The notes under the pieces were generated by a model. That model worked only from the letters and a program-made list of their open reading frames with translations, was not told the DNA's origin and searched no databases. From NCBI GenBank assembly GCA_018057825.1, contig JAGPCY010000005.1, positions 1 to 64,000 on the forward strand: 64,000 bases of DNA, read 5' to 3'. This document shows, piece by piece, positions 57,236 to 64,000 of the stretch; the first letter of the stretch is position 1, and every line of letters begins with the position of its first letter. The position numbers and the translations under genes are program-made. Source of the stretch: Kofleriaceae bacterium (GTDB lineage Bacteria > Myxococcota_A > Polyangia > Haliangiales > Haliangiaceae).

Positions 57236-57886
57236 TCAGGCTCCGGTGCCGACCGGGCAGGCCACCCCGGTGCCGCCCAGGCCGCAGTAGCCGTCAGGGT
57301 GCTTGTGCAGGTACTGCTGGTGATCGTCCTCGGCGTAGTAGAACGGCGGCGCGCTCAGGATCTCGGTGGTGATCGGCCCGAAGCCGGCGGCGGCCAGGCG
57401 CGGGGCGAAGGCGTCCTTGGTCGCGCGCGCGGCCGCGCCCTGAGCGTCGTCGAAGACGTAGATCCCCGAGCGGTACTGCGTGCCGACGTCGTTGCCCTGG
57501 CGCATGCCCTGGGTCGGATCGTGGCTGTCCCAGAACACGCCGAGGAGCGTCCGGTAGTCGACCTGGGCCGGGTCGAAGACCACCAGCACGACCTCGTTGT
57601 GGCCGGTCAGCCCCGAGCACACCTCGCGATAGGTCGGGTTCGGCGTCAGGCCGCCGGCGTAGCCGACCGCGGTGGTCCACACCCCGGCGGTGCGCCAGAA
57701 CTTCCGTTCGGCGCCCCAGAAGCAGCCGAGGCCGAACATCGCCCGGGCCAGGTGCGCCGGAAACGGCGGGGTAATGGGGTTGCCGAGGACGGCGTGGCGC
57801 GCCGCGACCGGCATCGACGCAGCGCGGCCGGGCAGGGCCTCGGCGGCGGTCGGCAGGCGCAGCTTGGCGGGATCGACAAAGCGCAT
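57236..57886 (-). CDS. msrA: Peptide-methionine (S)-S-oxide reductase
   Basis: Repairs oxidised methionine. 216 residues; the catalytic Cys55 lies in [10 protein letters not shown], with TAVGYAGG (about 76-83), [12 protein letters not shown] (about 97-108), [23 protein letters not shown] (about 121-143) and, near the C-terminus, [14 protein letters not shown] with resolving cysteines. The N-terminal ~48 residues before the MsrA core are as in the longer E. coli form. The ATG at 57886 is preceded by a -10 box. Divergent from the FMN reductase gene, so the pair may share redox-stress control. Confidence 0.94.
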   Translation of the reverse strand: MRFVDPAKLRLPTAAEALPGRAASMPVAARHAVLGNPITPPFPAHLARAMFGLGCFWGAERKFWRTAGVWTTAVGYAGGLTPNPTYREVCSGLTGHNEVVLVVFDPAQVDYRTLLGVFWDSHDPTQGMRQGNDVGTQYRSGIYVFDDAQGAAARATKDAFAPRLAAAGFGPITTEILSAPPFYYAEDDHQQYLHKHPDGYCGLGGTGVACPVGTGA

Positions 57887-57891
57887 GTGCG

Positions 57892-57897
57892 AGTCTA
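57892..57897 (-). promoter_or_regulatory. -10 box TAGACT, 5 nt before ATG of msrA
   Basis: On the minus strand TAGACT, then 5 nt, then the ATG at 57886. Confidence 0.4.
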
Positions 57898-57932
57898 GCG
57901 CCCAAACCCGCGGGCGCCCCGCCGACGAGTAG

Positions 57933-57938
57933 TACAGT
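57933..57938 (+). promoter_or_regulatory. -10 box TACAGT, 8 nt before ATG of the FMN reductase gene
   Basis: TACAGT, then 8 nt, then the ATG at 57947. The same hexamer and spacing as at 4885-4890. Confidence 0.5.
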
Positions 57939-57946
57939 CGCCGGCG

Positions 57947-58492
57947 ATGAAGCTCCTCGGCCTGGCCGGTAGCATCCGCAAGGGGTCCCACAACCGCGCG
58001 CTCTTGGCCGCGGTCGGCGAGTGCCTGCCCGAGGGCGCGACCCTCACGATCTTCGATCGCCTGGCCGAGCTGCCGACCTTCGATCCGGACCTGACCGCGG
58101 ACCCTGAGCCGGTGGTGGCGTGGAAGGACGCGCTGCGCGCCGTCGACGGCCTGGTGATCGCCACCCCCGAGTACAACTACTCGGTGCCGGGCGTGTTGAA
58201 GAACGCGATCGACTGGGCCTCGCGGCCGCCGCCGACCTCGCCCTTGCGCGGCAAGCCAGTCGGGATCGTCAGCGCCGCGGCCGGCATGAGCGGCGGCATG
58301 CGCGCGCAGTACCACCTGCGGCAGATCCTGGTCTTCACCGACTCGCCGGCGCTGCTCCAGCCCGAGGTCTTCGTGGCCAAGCCCTCGGAGCGCTTCGTCG
58401 ACGGCAAGCTCACCGACGAGCCGACCCGCGAGCACCTGCGGCGCTTCGGTATCGCGCTCGTCGATTGGGTCGGCCGCCTGTCTCGGCGCTAG
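57947..58492 (+). CDS. NADPH-dependent FMN reductase (ChrR/YieF-like)
   Basis: A 181-residue flavodoxin-fold protein: [14 protein letters not shown] (residues 5-18) binds FMN phosphate, and [20 protein letters not shown] (about 72-91) is the family signature. Such enzymes reduce quinones, chromate or azo compounds by two-electron transfer and protect against oxidative stress. Cytoplasmic. Divergent from msrA with 60 bp between the start codons. A hexanucleotide array starts three bases after the stop. Confidence 0.9.
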   Translation: MKLLGLAGSIRKGSHNRALLAAVGECLPEGATLTIFDRLAELPTFDPDLTADPEPVVAWKDALRAVDGLVIATPEYNYSVPGVLKNAIDWASRPPPTSPLRGKPVGIVSAAAGMSGGMRAQYHLRQILVFTDSPALLQPEVFVAKPSERFVDGKLTDEPTREHLRRFGIALVDWVGRLSRR

Positions 58493-58494
58493 CA

Positions 58495-58631
58495 CTCCGC
58501 CTCGGCCTCGGTCTCGGCCTCGGCCTCGGTCTCGGTCTCGGTCTCGCTCTCGGTCTCGGTCTCCGCCTCGGTCTCGGTCTCGGCCTCGGCCTCGGCCTCG
58601 GTCTCGGTCTCGGCCTCGGCCTCGGTCTCCG
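58495..58631 (-). repeat. Hexanucleotide array, reverse orientation (array 6) between convergent genes
   Basis: About 22 units reading GCCTCG, GTCTCG and GTCTCC on the plus strand (CGAGRC on the minus strand). It fills nearly the whole gap between the FMN reductase stop (58492) and the stop of the convergent gene at 58644. Confidence 0.85.
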
Positions 58632-58643
58632 CCCCTCCCGCCC

Positions 58644-58901
58644 CTAACCGACCAGCGTGTATCCCAGGAACGCCACCGCCGCCGTGGCCGCGAAGACGAC
58701 GAGGTGTAGTCCCAGGCCTGGCGTGCGCTCGACCGGGGCCGCGGCGACCGCGGGCTGCAGCGCCGCGAGCTGGGCCCGGGCCTCCTCCAGGCGCGCGTCC
58801 TGGGCGGTGCGGGCGACCCGCTGGCGCTCGAGCTCGGCGATCTCGCGGATCAGGGAGTCGGCGCGGTCGGCGTGGGCGTCGGAGTCAGCGCGGTAGCTCA
58901 T
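58644..58901 (-). CDS. Small tail-anchored coiled-coil protein
   Basis: An 85-residue protein: residues about 8-52 form a continuous charged heptad-like coiled coil ([20 protein letters not shown]...), followed by a short Pro/Ala linker and a single C-terminal TM helix (about 64-83, [19 protein letters not shown]). The topology is that of a tail-anchored membrane protein. The ATG at 58901 overlaps the stop of the VWA gene by four bases. The VWA protein ends in a coiled coil too, so the two may interact; that is an inference. Confidence 0.7.
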   Translation of the reverse strand: MSYRADSDAHADRADSLIREIAELERQRVARTAQDARLEEARAQLAALQPAVAAAPVERTPGLGLHLVVFAATAAVAFLGYTLVG

Positions 58902-60178
58902 AGCTTCCATCCCTTCCGGGCCGCCGGCTTGGCGGTCGACTTCAGGAGCTCGCTGCCGAGGGACGGCGCGTCGGGCGACTGCTTGGCCTCCTCGGCGGCG
59001 ATGAAGGCCGCGCGCTCGGCCTCGAGCTTGGCGATCTTGGCCTTGATCGCGGCCCGCTCCGCGGCCTTGGCGGCGACGTACTGTTGCTTGTCGGCGAGCG
59101 GCTTGCCGCGCAGCTCGGCCGGCAGCTCGTCGTCGGCGGCGCGCTCGAGGAACGTGGCGTCGCCCTCGAGGGCGTCGACCAGATCCCACTCGCGGTTCTT
59201 GTAGGCGCCCTTGGCCTTCAGCTTCGAGCGCTCGACCGCGACCTTGGCGCCCAGGCGTGCGCTCGAGGCGTCGGCCTCGGCCTGGCGCGCCATCGCCGCC
59301 TGGCCGCCGGCGCCGTAGGCGACGTAGGTGCGGTTCAGCTCGCTGCCCAGCCGGAGGATCTCGGCGTCCTGGGGGGCGGCGATGTGGCGGGCGACGCGGT
59401 CCTGGTCGATGTTGGTCAGGTCGCTGCCGGCCAGGCGCGCGCCGTCGGTCCAGCTCGCGTCGGCGCCGCCGCAGTGGATGAGCTGCACGTCGACGTCGTG
59501 GTCGCGAGCCATCGCCATCGCCGCCGCCGGCGTCACCGGGCCCTGACCGAAGCCCTCGTTGCCGGCGATGAAGACCAAGCGCAGGGCGTTGGGATCCTTC
59601 GACCACGCCAGGTCGCGGACCGCGACCGTGATGGCCTGGCCGGCGTACTCCTCGCCGCCGTTGGTGACCAGGCCGTGGAGGGCCTCGGACACCCGATCGA
59701 GATCGCTGGTGAGCGGCAGGACCTGGCGGATGTAGCCGTCGCTCGGCGACAGGCGCGAGTTGCCGTACTCGTAGAGCGCGAGCTCGACCTTGACCCCGCG
59801 GACCTTGCCGTCGACCACCCGGGTCATGCCGCCCATGCGCTCGACGATGCCCCACAGGTGCGACCGGGCCTGGTTGATGAGGCCGTCCATGCTGCTCGAG
59901 GTGTCGAGCAGGAGCGCGATCTGGACGGTGTCGACGACGGTGTCGCGGACCGGGGCTGGGGTTGGCCGCGCGGGCTCGAGCCCCGCCGGCGCCGGCGCGG
60001 TCGGCGCGGTCGGCGCGGTGGCCGAGAGGGTCGAGTCGCGGTGGTGGCGGTGGGCCGCATAGGCCACCCCGACCGCGCCGCCGAGCGCGGCGACCGCGAT
60101 CAGGCTGTTGCGGCCGAGCCAGCGGGATAGGAACCAGCGACGGGGCGTGGGCACGGGACCTCCGGGAATGGCGGACAT
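58898..60178 (-). CDS. Membrane-anchored von Willebrand factor A domain protein
   Basis: 426 residues from the ATG at 60178. One N-terminal TM (about 24-43), a Thr/Ala/Pro linker, then a VWA domain (about 85-270) with an intact MIDAS start DTSSSM and the later Thr/Asp positions (GGEEYAGQAI, IHCGGADASWTDG). After the VWA domain the text NTYVAYGAGGQAAMARQAEADASS matches the pattern of VWA proteins found beside tellurite/TerY-like and MoxR modules, but none of these lie adjacent here. A Lys/Glu/Ala coiled coil (about 350-405) ends the protein. A GTG at 60190 would add four residues and cannot be excluded. Confidence 0.82.
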   Translation of the reverse strand: MSAIPGGPVPTPRRWFLSRWLGRNSLIAVAALGGAVGVAYAAHRHHRDSTLSATAPTAPTAPAPAGLEPARPTPAPVRDTVVDTVQIALLLDTSSSMDGLINQARSHLWGIVERMGGMTRVVDGKVRGVKVELALYEYGNSRLSPSDGYIRQVLPLTSDLDRVSEALHGLVTNGGEEYAGQAITVAVRDLAWSKDPNALRLVFIAGNEGFGQGPVTPAAAMAMARDHDVDVQLIHCGGADASWTDGARLAGSDLTNIDQDRVARHIAAPQDAEILRLGSELNRTYVAYGAGGQAAMARQAEADASSARLGAKVAVERSKLKAKGAYKNREWDLVDALEGDATFLERAADDELPAELRGKPLADKQQYVAAKAAERAAIKAKIAKLEAERAAFIAAEEAKQSPDAPSLGSELLKSTAKPAARKGWKL

Positions 60179-60245
60179 GGGGCTGTCCACGCACCGCGGC
60201 GGCAGACGATCTGCCGCGGGTGTAAGGGCCGTGTCAGGACGACGG

Positions 60246-60463
60246 GAGGCGGAGACCGAGGCCGAGACCGAGACCGAGGCCGAGACCGAGGCCGAGACCG
60301 AGGCCGAGGCCGAGGCCGAGACCGAGACCGAGGCCGAGGTGGAGACCGAGTCCGAGACCGAGGCCGAGACCGAGGCCGAGGCCGAGGCCGAGACCGAGAC
60401 CGAGGCCGAGGTGGAGACCGAGTCCGAGGTGGAGACCGAGACCGAGGCGGAGACGAGGCCGAA
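60246..60463 (+). repeat. Hexanucleotide array GAGRCC (array 7) with an internal 72-bp duplication
   Basis: About 36 six-base units ending two bases before the stop codon of the FHA regulator gene. The rare unit pair GAGGTGGAG occurs at 60336 and again at 60408, exactly 72 bp (12 units) apart and within an otherwise matching block, so a 12-unit segment has been duplicated. No promoter for the downstream VWA gene is recognised between the array and 60190. Confidence 0.85.
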
Positions 60464-60465
60464 CC

Positions 60466-61731
60466 CTAGGCACCGCGCAGCCCATGCTTGCGCAGGAGCT
60501 TGCTCAGGTGGACCCGGTCCATGCCGGCCAGCCGTGCTGCCGCCGAGACGTTGCCATCGGCACGGGTCAGGACGTCGCGCAGGTAGTTGACCTCGAAGGC
60601 GTCCATGGCCGCGGTCTTGGCGGTCCGGAACGTCGGCGCGTCGGCTGCCGGTGCCTCGGTCTGCTGCAGCACCGCGAGCTGCTCGACCCGGTTGCGCAGT
60701 TCACGGACGTTGCCGGGCCAACGCCCGGCGACCATCTCGGGCAGAAGCTCGGGGGGGCACCGCGCGTCAGGATCAGCGACGAACCGCGACCAGAACAGAT
60801 CGGCGAGGACCGGCACGTCGTCGAGTCGCTCGCGCAGTGGCGGGACGGTGACCGCGACGCCGTGCAGGCGGTAATACAGGTCCTCGCGGAATGAGCCGTG
60901 ATTGAGCTCGCCGCCCAGATCGCGATTGCTCGCCGCGATCACCCGCACCGGGCGGGCGCGATCGCCGGCCGGGCGCGACTCGTTGCGATCGAGCTCGCGC
61001 ACCAGGGTCGCCTGCTGGTCGCGCGACAGGTCGCCGACCTCGTCGAGGAACAGCGTGCCGCCGTGGGCTGCCACGAACGCGCCACCGCGCCCGGCCCCGG
61101 CGTCGGCCGTCGCCGCCCGATCCGGCCCGAAGGGCTCGGGCGACCCGGCGCGGTGCCCTAGCGCCCCACAATCGAAGACCACGAACGGCCCGTCGCGCCG
61201 CGGGCTGGCGTCGTGGATGGCCTGCGCGCACAGGTCCTTGCCGACCCCTGACTCGCCGAGCAGGAGGACGTTGACGTCGGCGGCCGCGACCTGAGCGAGC
61301 TGGGCGAACAGGCGGCGGGCCGCGATGCTGCGGCCGTGCAGCGGCCCGTAGCTGCCGGCCGGGGCCAGCGGCAGCTCGGTGCGCCCGCGGCTGCGCTCGA
61401 TCCGCAGGCGGCTGCTGCCGAGCTCGATCGACTCACCGGGCTCGACGAAGGCTGCGACCACGCCGCGGCGCTCGACCCGCGTGCCGTTGGTGCTCCCCAG
61501 GTCGGTCACCAGCACGCCGCGCTCGGTCACCCGCACGCTGGCGTGGAGCCGAGACACCGCGGGATCGGTCATGACCAACCCGGCCGCGGGGGAGGTCCCG
61601 ATCAGGATCTCGTCGCGGTCGAGGCGACACGCACGGCCGCGGTCTGGACCGCGCAGCACGACCAGCCGGAGGTCGGGCACCGCGAGATGGCTGGCCTCGG
61701 CGTCCAGGGTCAGGGTGATCGTGTCGCTCAC
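60466..61731 (-). CDS. FHA-domain AAA+ Fis-type transcriptional regulator lacking GAFTGA
   Basis: 421 residues from the GTG at 61731. FHA domain (about 42-110; SRLHASV and DLGSTNGT bind phosphothreonine), AAA+ domain with Walker A GESGVGKD (159-166), Walker B GTLFLDEVGDL (225-235), FREDLYYRLHG and GNVRELRN (340-347), then a Fis-type HTH (about 393-418). The sigma-54 contact loop GAFTGA is missing: the expected position reads AATADA (206-211). So it may not activate sigma-54 in the usual way. It is divergent from the Ser/Thr kinase gene 45 bp away, which could supply the phosphothreonine read by the FHA domain. Confidence 0.85.
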   Translation of the reverse strand: MSDTITLTLDAEASHLAVPDLRLVVLRGPDRGRACRLDRDEILIGTSPAAGLVMTDPAVSRLHASVRVTERGVLVTDLGSTNGTRVERRGVVAAFVEPGESIELGSSRLRIERSRGRTELPLAPAGSYGPLHGRSIAARRLFAQLAQVAAADVNVLLLGESGVGKDLCAQAIHDASPRRDGPFVVFDCGALGHRAGSPEPFGPDRAATADAGAGRGGAFVAAHGGTLFLDEVGDLSRDQQATLVRELDRNESRPAGDRARPVRVIAASNRDLGGELNHGSFREDLYYRLHGVAVTVPPLRERLDDVPVLADLFWSRFVADPDARCPPELLPEMVAGRWPGNVRELRNRVEQLAVLQQTEAPAADAPTFRTAKTAAMDAFEVNYLRDVLTRADGNVSAAARLAGMDRVHLSKLLRKHGLRGA

Positions 61732-61738
61732 CCGGCAG

Positions 61739-61744
61739 GTTTTA
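61739..61744 (-). promoter_or_regulatory. -10-like box TAAAAC, 7 nt before GTG of the FHA regulator
   Basis: On the minus strand TAAAAC, then 7 nt, then the GTG at 61731. The last base deviates from TAnnnT. Confidence 0.35.
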
Positions 61745-61762
61745 CCAGACGACCGCACCGGC

Positions 61763-61768
61763 TAAACT
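61763..61768 (+). promoter_or_regulatory. -10 box TAAACT, 8 nt before GTG of the kinase gene
   Basis: TAAACT, then 8 nt, then the GTG at 61777. Only 18 bp separate it from the opposing box at 61739-61744. Confidence 0.5.
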
Positions 61769-61776
61769 GTCGCGCC

Positions 61777-62841
61777 GTGAGCGCCGCGACCCGGTTTGGA
61801 CGATTCCTCCTGCGCGAGCGCCGCGCCACCGGAGGCATGGGCGAGGTGTGGCGCGCGACCCTCGACGGTCCGCGCGGGTTCTCGCAGCCAGTCATCATCA
61901 AGCGCATCCGGCCCGACCTGCGTGACGACGCCGCGATCGCCGCCATGTTCGCCGCCGAGGCCCGGGCCTACGCCCGGCTCGACCACCCGAGCATCGTCAA
62001 GGTCTTCGAGTTCGGCGAGGTCGATGGTGAACCGTACCTGGCGATGGAGCTGGTCGATGGCTGGACCCTGGCCGAGGTCATGGCCGCGTTCCAGCGCGCC
62101 GGGCGCGCGGTGCCGATCGGCCTGGCCTGTCACGTCGGCGCGTGTGTCGCCGATGCGCTCGACCACGCCCACGCCCTGGCCGACGATGGTGGCCACCCCT
62201 ACGGTCTGGTCCACCGCGACATCAGCCCGACCAACGTCATGGTGACCCGCCATGGCGCGGTCAAGGTCCTCGACTTCGGCGCCCACGCCGCGGTCGACCG
62301 CGACGTCGACGACTCCGGCCTGGTGCGCGGCACCCCGGCGTACATGTCCCCCGAGCAGGCCGACGGCCGCTCGGTCGACGCCCGCAGCGACGTGTTCTCT
62401 CTCGGCGTGGTGCTGTACGAAGCCCTGACGTCGACACGGCTGTTCGCCGGCGCCGACGACCGCGACACGCTGCGGCAGGTCCGGGAGGCCAGCGTCCCGC
62501 CGATCGAGCGCGCGGATCTGGAGCCGGCGCTGGGCCAGCTCGTCGCGCAGATGCTGGCGCGGGTGCCGGCCGATCGGCCGCGGTCGTGCGCGGCGATCGC
62601 CCGGGTGCTGCGCGACCGGGCGCGCCGCGAGCACGTCGACGACGCGGCGGTGCGCCAGACCTTGTCCCAGCTCGGCCTCGATCGCCTGCCGGGACGGGCC
62701 GCGACCCAGCTCTTGCTCCCCGATCGCCGACGTAGCCGCCGCGGCTGGTGGCTGGCGCTGGCGTTGACCGCCGGCGCGGCTGCGCCCTACGCGTGCACCG
62801 CGCCGCCGCGCACGATCCTGTTCACGTCGCCGGGTCGTTAG
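61777..62841 (+). CDS. Eukaryote-like Ser/Thr protein kinase with C-terminal TM segment
   Basis: A 354-residue kinase: glycine loop ATGGMGEVW (about 17-25), ATP-binding Lys42 in IIKRI, catalytic HRDISPTN (146-153), DFG at 166-168, the APE-equivalent MSPEQADGR and the DVFSLGVVLYEAL segment. The kinase appears catalytically complete. After residue ~270 come a linker and a short hydrophobic stretch (about 326-343). HRDISPTN rather than HRDLKPSN is typical of myxobacterial kinases. It is divergent from the FHA regulator gene, which gives a plausible kinase-reader pair. The last 20 bp overlap the end of the convergent gene. Confidence 0.9.
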   Translation: MSAATRFGRFLLRERRATGGMGEVWRATLDGPRGFSQPVIIKRIRPDLRDDAAIAAMFAAEARAYARLDHPSIVKVFEFGEVDGEPYLAMELVDGWTLAEVMAAFQRAGRAVPIGLACHVGACVADALDHAHALADDGGHPYGLVHRDISPTNVMVTRHGAVKVLDFGAHAAVDRDVDDSGLVRGTPAYMSPEQADGRSVDARSDVFSLGVVLYEALTSTRLFAGADDRDTLRQVREASVPPIERADLEPALGQLVAQMLARVPADRPRSCAAIARVLRDRARREHVDDAAVRQTLSQLGLDRLPGRAATQLLLPDRRRSRRGWWLALALTAGAAAPYACTAPPRTILFTSPGR

Positions 62842-63622
62842 CGCTGGTCGCCAGGGCGATGCCGGCCGCCGCGGCGCCGATCGTGGCCAGACCGCGAAAC
62901 CCCTCGGCTAGCACGCGCAGCTCCTCGCCGTAGCCCGGGACCCGTCCGCTGATCGAGAACGTCGCGTCGTAGCAGAGCCAGCCGGCGAGCGACCAGGTCA
63001 GGAGCGTCCAGGCTTGGCTGACCGGGGCATCGCCCAGCGCGAGCGCGGTCAAGAGCGCCGGCGCGATCAAGGAGATCGTGACCGCGTCCCCCAGGGCGTT
63101 CGTCAGGCCCATGAGCGGCTTGGGGCCGCCCTCGGTCACCGCCGCGCTGCCCTCGAGCCACAGGGTCGGCATCGTGATGGCGATGGCGACGCCGATCGCG
63201 ATCGCCCGCAGCGCGCTCCGGCTGGCTGCGGTCCCGGGCAGCGGTAGGCCGCTGGCCGCCCCGGTCCGCGCCATCACCCAGGCCCCGCTGGCCGCCAGGC
63301 CGTTGGCCGCGACCATCAGGACCAGCTCGATCCACCGCGCCGCGGTGGTGTCGACGTCGATGACGAGGTTGCGGTGCAGCACCGCGTCCCGGACCACCAG
63401 GATGGCGTACGCGCCGGCGAACCGGCCGAAGCTGCGGAACATCCGCGTCCCAGGCGGGAACGCCAGCGCCCCGACCAGGCAGCCGAACAGGGCGACCACC
63501 TTGAGCCCGCGGATCGTCGCGTCGATGATCGGCCACCGCTCGGCGGGCGCGACGCTGAGGGCCAGGGCGATCACGCCGGCGAACGCCGCGAATGGCGCGG
63601 CGAACAGGAGCGAGCGGCGCAT
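62822..63622 (-). CDS. Polytopic membrane protein of unknown function
   Basis: A 266-residue protein with about seven to eight hydrophobic segments (starting MRRSLLFAAPFAAFAGVIALALS) and short loops. No catalytic motif or family is recognised; the short cytoplasmic loops contain Arg. It overlaps the 3' end of the kinase gene by 20 bp and is preceded by a good -10 box. A role with the kinase is possible only by position. Confidence 0.7.
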   Translation of the reverse strand: MRRSLLFAAPFAAFAGVIALALSVAPAERWPIIDATIRGLKVVALFGCLVGALAFPPGTRMFRSFGRFAGAYAILVVRDAVLHRNLVIDVDTTAARWIELVLMVAANGLAASGAWVMARTGAASGLPLPGTAASRSALRAIAIGVAIAITMPTLWLEGSAAVTEGGPKPLMGLTNALGDAVTISLIAPALLTALALGDAPVSQAWTLLTWSLAGWLCYDATFSISGRVPGYGEELRVLAEGFRGLATIGAAAAGIALATSANDPAT

Positions 63623-63631
63623 GGGCCGCGC

Positions 63632-63637
63632 AGTATA
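63632..63637 (-). promoter_or_regulatory. -10 box TATACT, 9 nt before ATG of the membrane protein gene
   Basis: On the minus strand TATACT, then 9 nt, then the ATG at 63622. Same hexamer as the CtpA promoter. Confidence 0.5.
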
Positions 63638-63691
63638 GACGCGCGGCGCGGTCGTTGGCCTCTCTGGGGTGAACCTGGTTCGTCGATCGCC

Positions 63692-64000
63692 TCACGGGCC
63701 GGCCGACACGGGCCAGTCGTCGGCGTCCCAGGACAAGGTCGAGATGCGCAAGGTCGGGCGCCCGCCCTGGGTGGCATCGTAGGCGTGGTAGAGGTTGACG
63801 TCGCCCAGCGGGGTCGAGAGGACGGCGTTGTGGCCCGGGCCCCGCCAGCGGCTGTCGCCGGCCACGAGGAGCGTGCCGCCGCCCGATAGCAGCGGTACCC
63901 CGGCGCGGTCGACGTAGGGGCCCGTGATCGCGGTCGCGCGGCCGACCAACTGCTTGTAGGTGCTGTTCACGCCACTACAGCAGACGTCGACCGACTCGAA
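63692..64000 (-). CDS. C-terminal fragment of a GH43 endo-1,5-alpha-L-arabinanase-like enzyme
   Basis: About 102 residues of the C-terminus; the frame is open to the right edge, so the gene continues outside the window. The visible end reads SVDVCCSGVNSTYKQLVGRA, then ITGPYVDRAG, GGGTLLVAGDSRWRGPGHNAVL, LYHAYDATQGGRPTLRI and LSWDADDWP, which is the blade-five ending of arabinan-active GH43 beta-propellers, including the GPGH histidine that coordinates the central metal. The family cuts alpha-1,5-arabinan. Signal peptide and catalytic acids cannot be seen. Confidence 0.85.
   Translation of the reverse strand, partial: FESVDVCCSGVNSTYKQLVGRATAITGPYVDRAGVPLLSGGGTLLVAGDSRWRGPGHNAVLSTPLGDVNLYHAYDATQGGRPTLRISTLSWDADDWPVSAGP

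Overview
The window is very GC-rich, densely coding DNA that looks like a chromosome segment of a myxobacterium-type bacterium (Myxococcota, possibly the Haliangium/Kofleria side). That placement is an inference from gene content: an FHA/AAA+/Fis regulator next to a eukaryote-like Ser/Thr kinase, a MopE-type metal-binding repeat, a DevBCA-like exporter, many GT-C glycosyltransferases and a minimal trypco1-trypsin pair. I see no rRNA, tRNA, phage or IS element.

Layout. 0-3.5 kb: argG, a GNAT acetyltransferase, a tiny zinc-ribbon protein and an M18 aminopeptidase. 3.5-16.8 kb: a surface-glycan island with five integral-membrane GT-C type transferases (one with a jelly-roll tail), a membrane alkaline-phosphatase-superfamily enzyme and a YkgJ-type cysteine-cluster protein. 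16.7-26.3 kb: a secreted protein, a multidomain CtpA protease, a sigma-32-type factor, rsmI, an M16 peptidase, and a copper chaperone/P-type ATPase pair. 26.6-34 kb: nhaA, hemerythrin, trxB, an M20 peptidase, argC-argB and ilvE. 34-36.7 kb: dnaJ, then three tandem small genes for double-glycine-leader peptides behind a candidate sigma-54 promoter, then a pair of double-hairpin elements. 36.7-43.7 kb: a three-gene minus-strand run (lytic transglycosylase, sixA, unknown), a proline-rich envelope protein, the trypco1-trypsin dyad and an LEA14-like lipoprotein. 43.9-50.6 kb: ruvCAB, then a TolC/DevC/DevA/DevB-like exporter operon. 50.7-64 kb: pruA, a 938-residue carboxypeptidase-regulatory-repeat protein, a neutral-ceramidase-like lipoprotein, msrA, an FMN reductase, a VWA protein with a tail-anchored coiled-coil partner, the FHA regulator/kinase divergent pair, a membrane protein and the C-terminus of a GH43 arabinanase cut by the window edge.

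Three signals are not explained by ordinary gene content. (1) Seven hexanucleotide arrays with a shared CCGANN pattern, each starting a few bases after a stop codon. (2) A TAnnnT -10 box 5-9 nt before the start codon of about sixteen genes, which implies widespread leaderless transcription. (3) The GG-leader peptide locus, the best candidate for an undescribed system here: three secreted cysteine-containing peptides of one architecture, with no dedicated transporter beside them.
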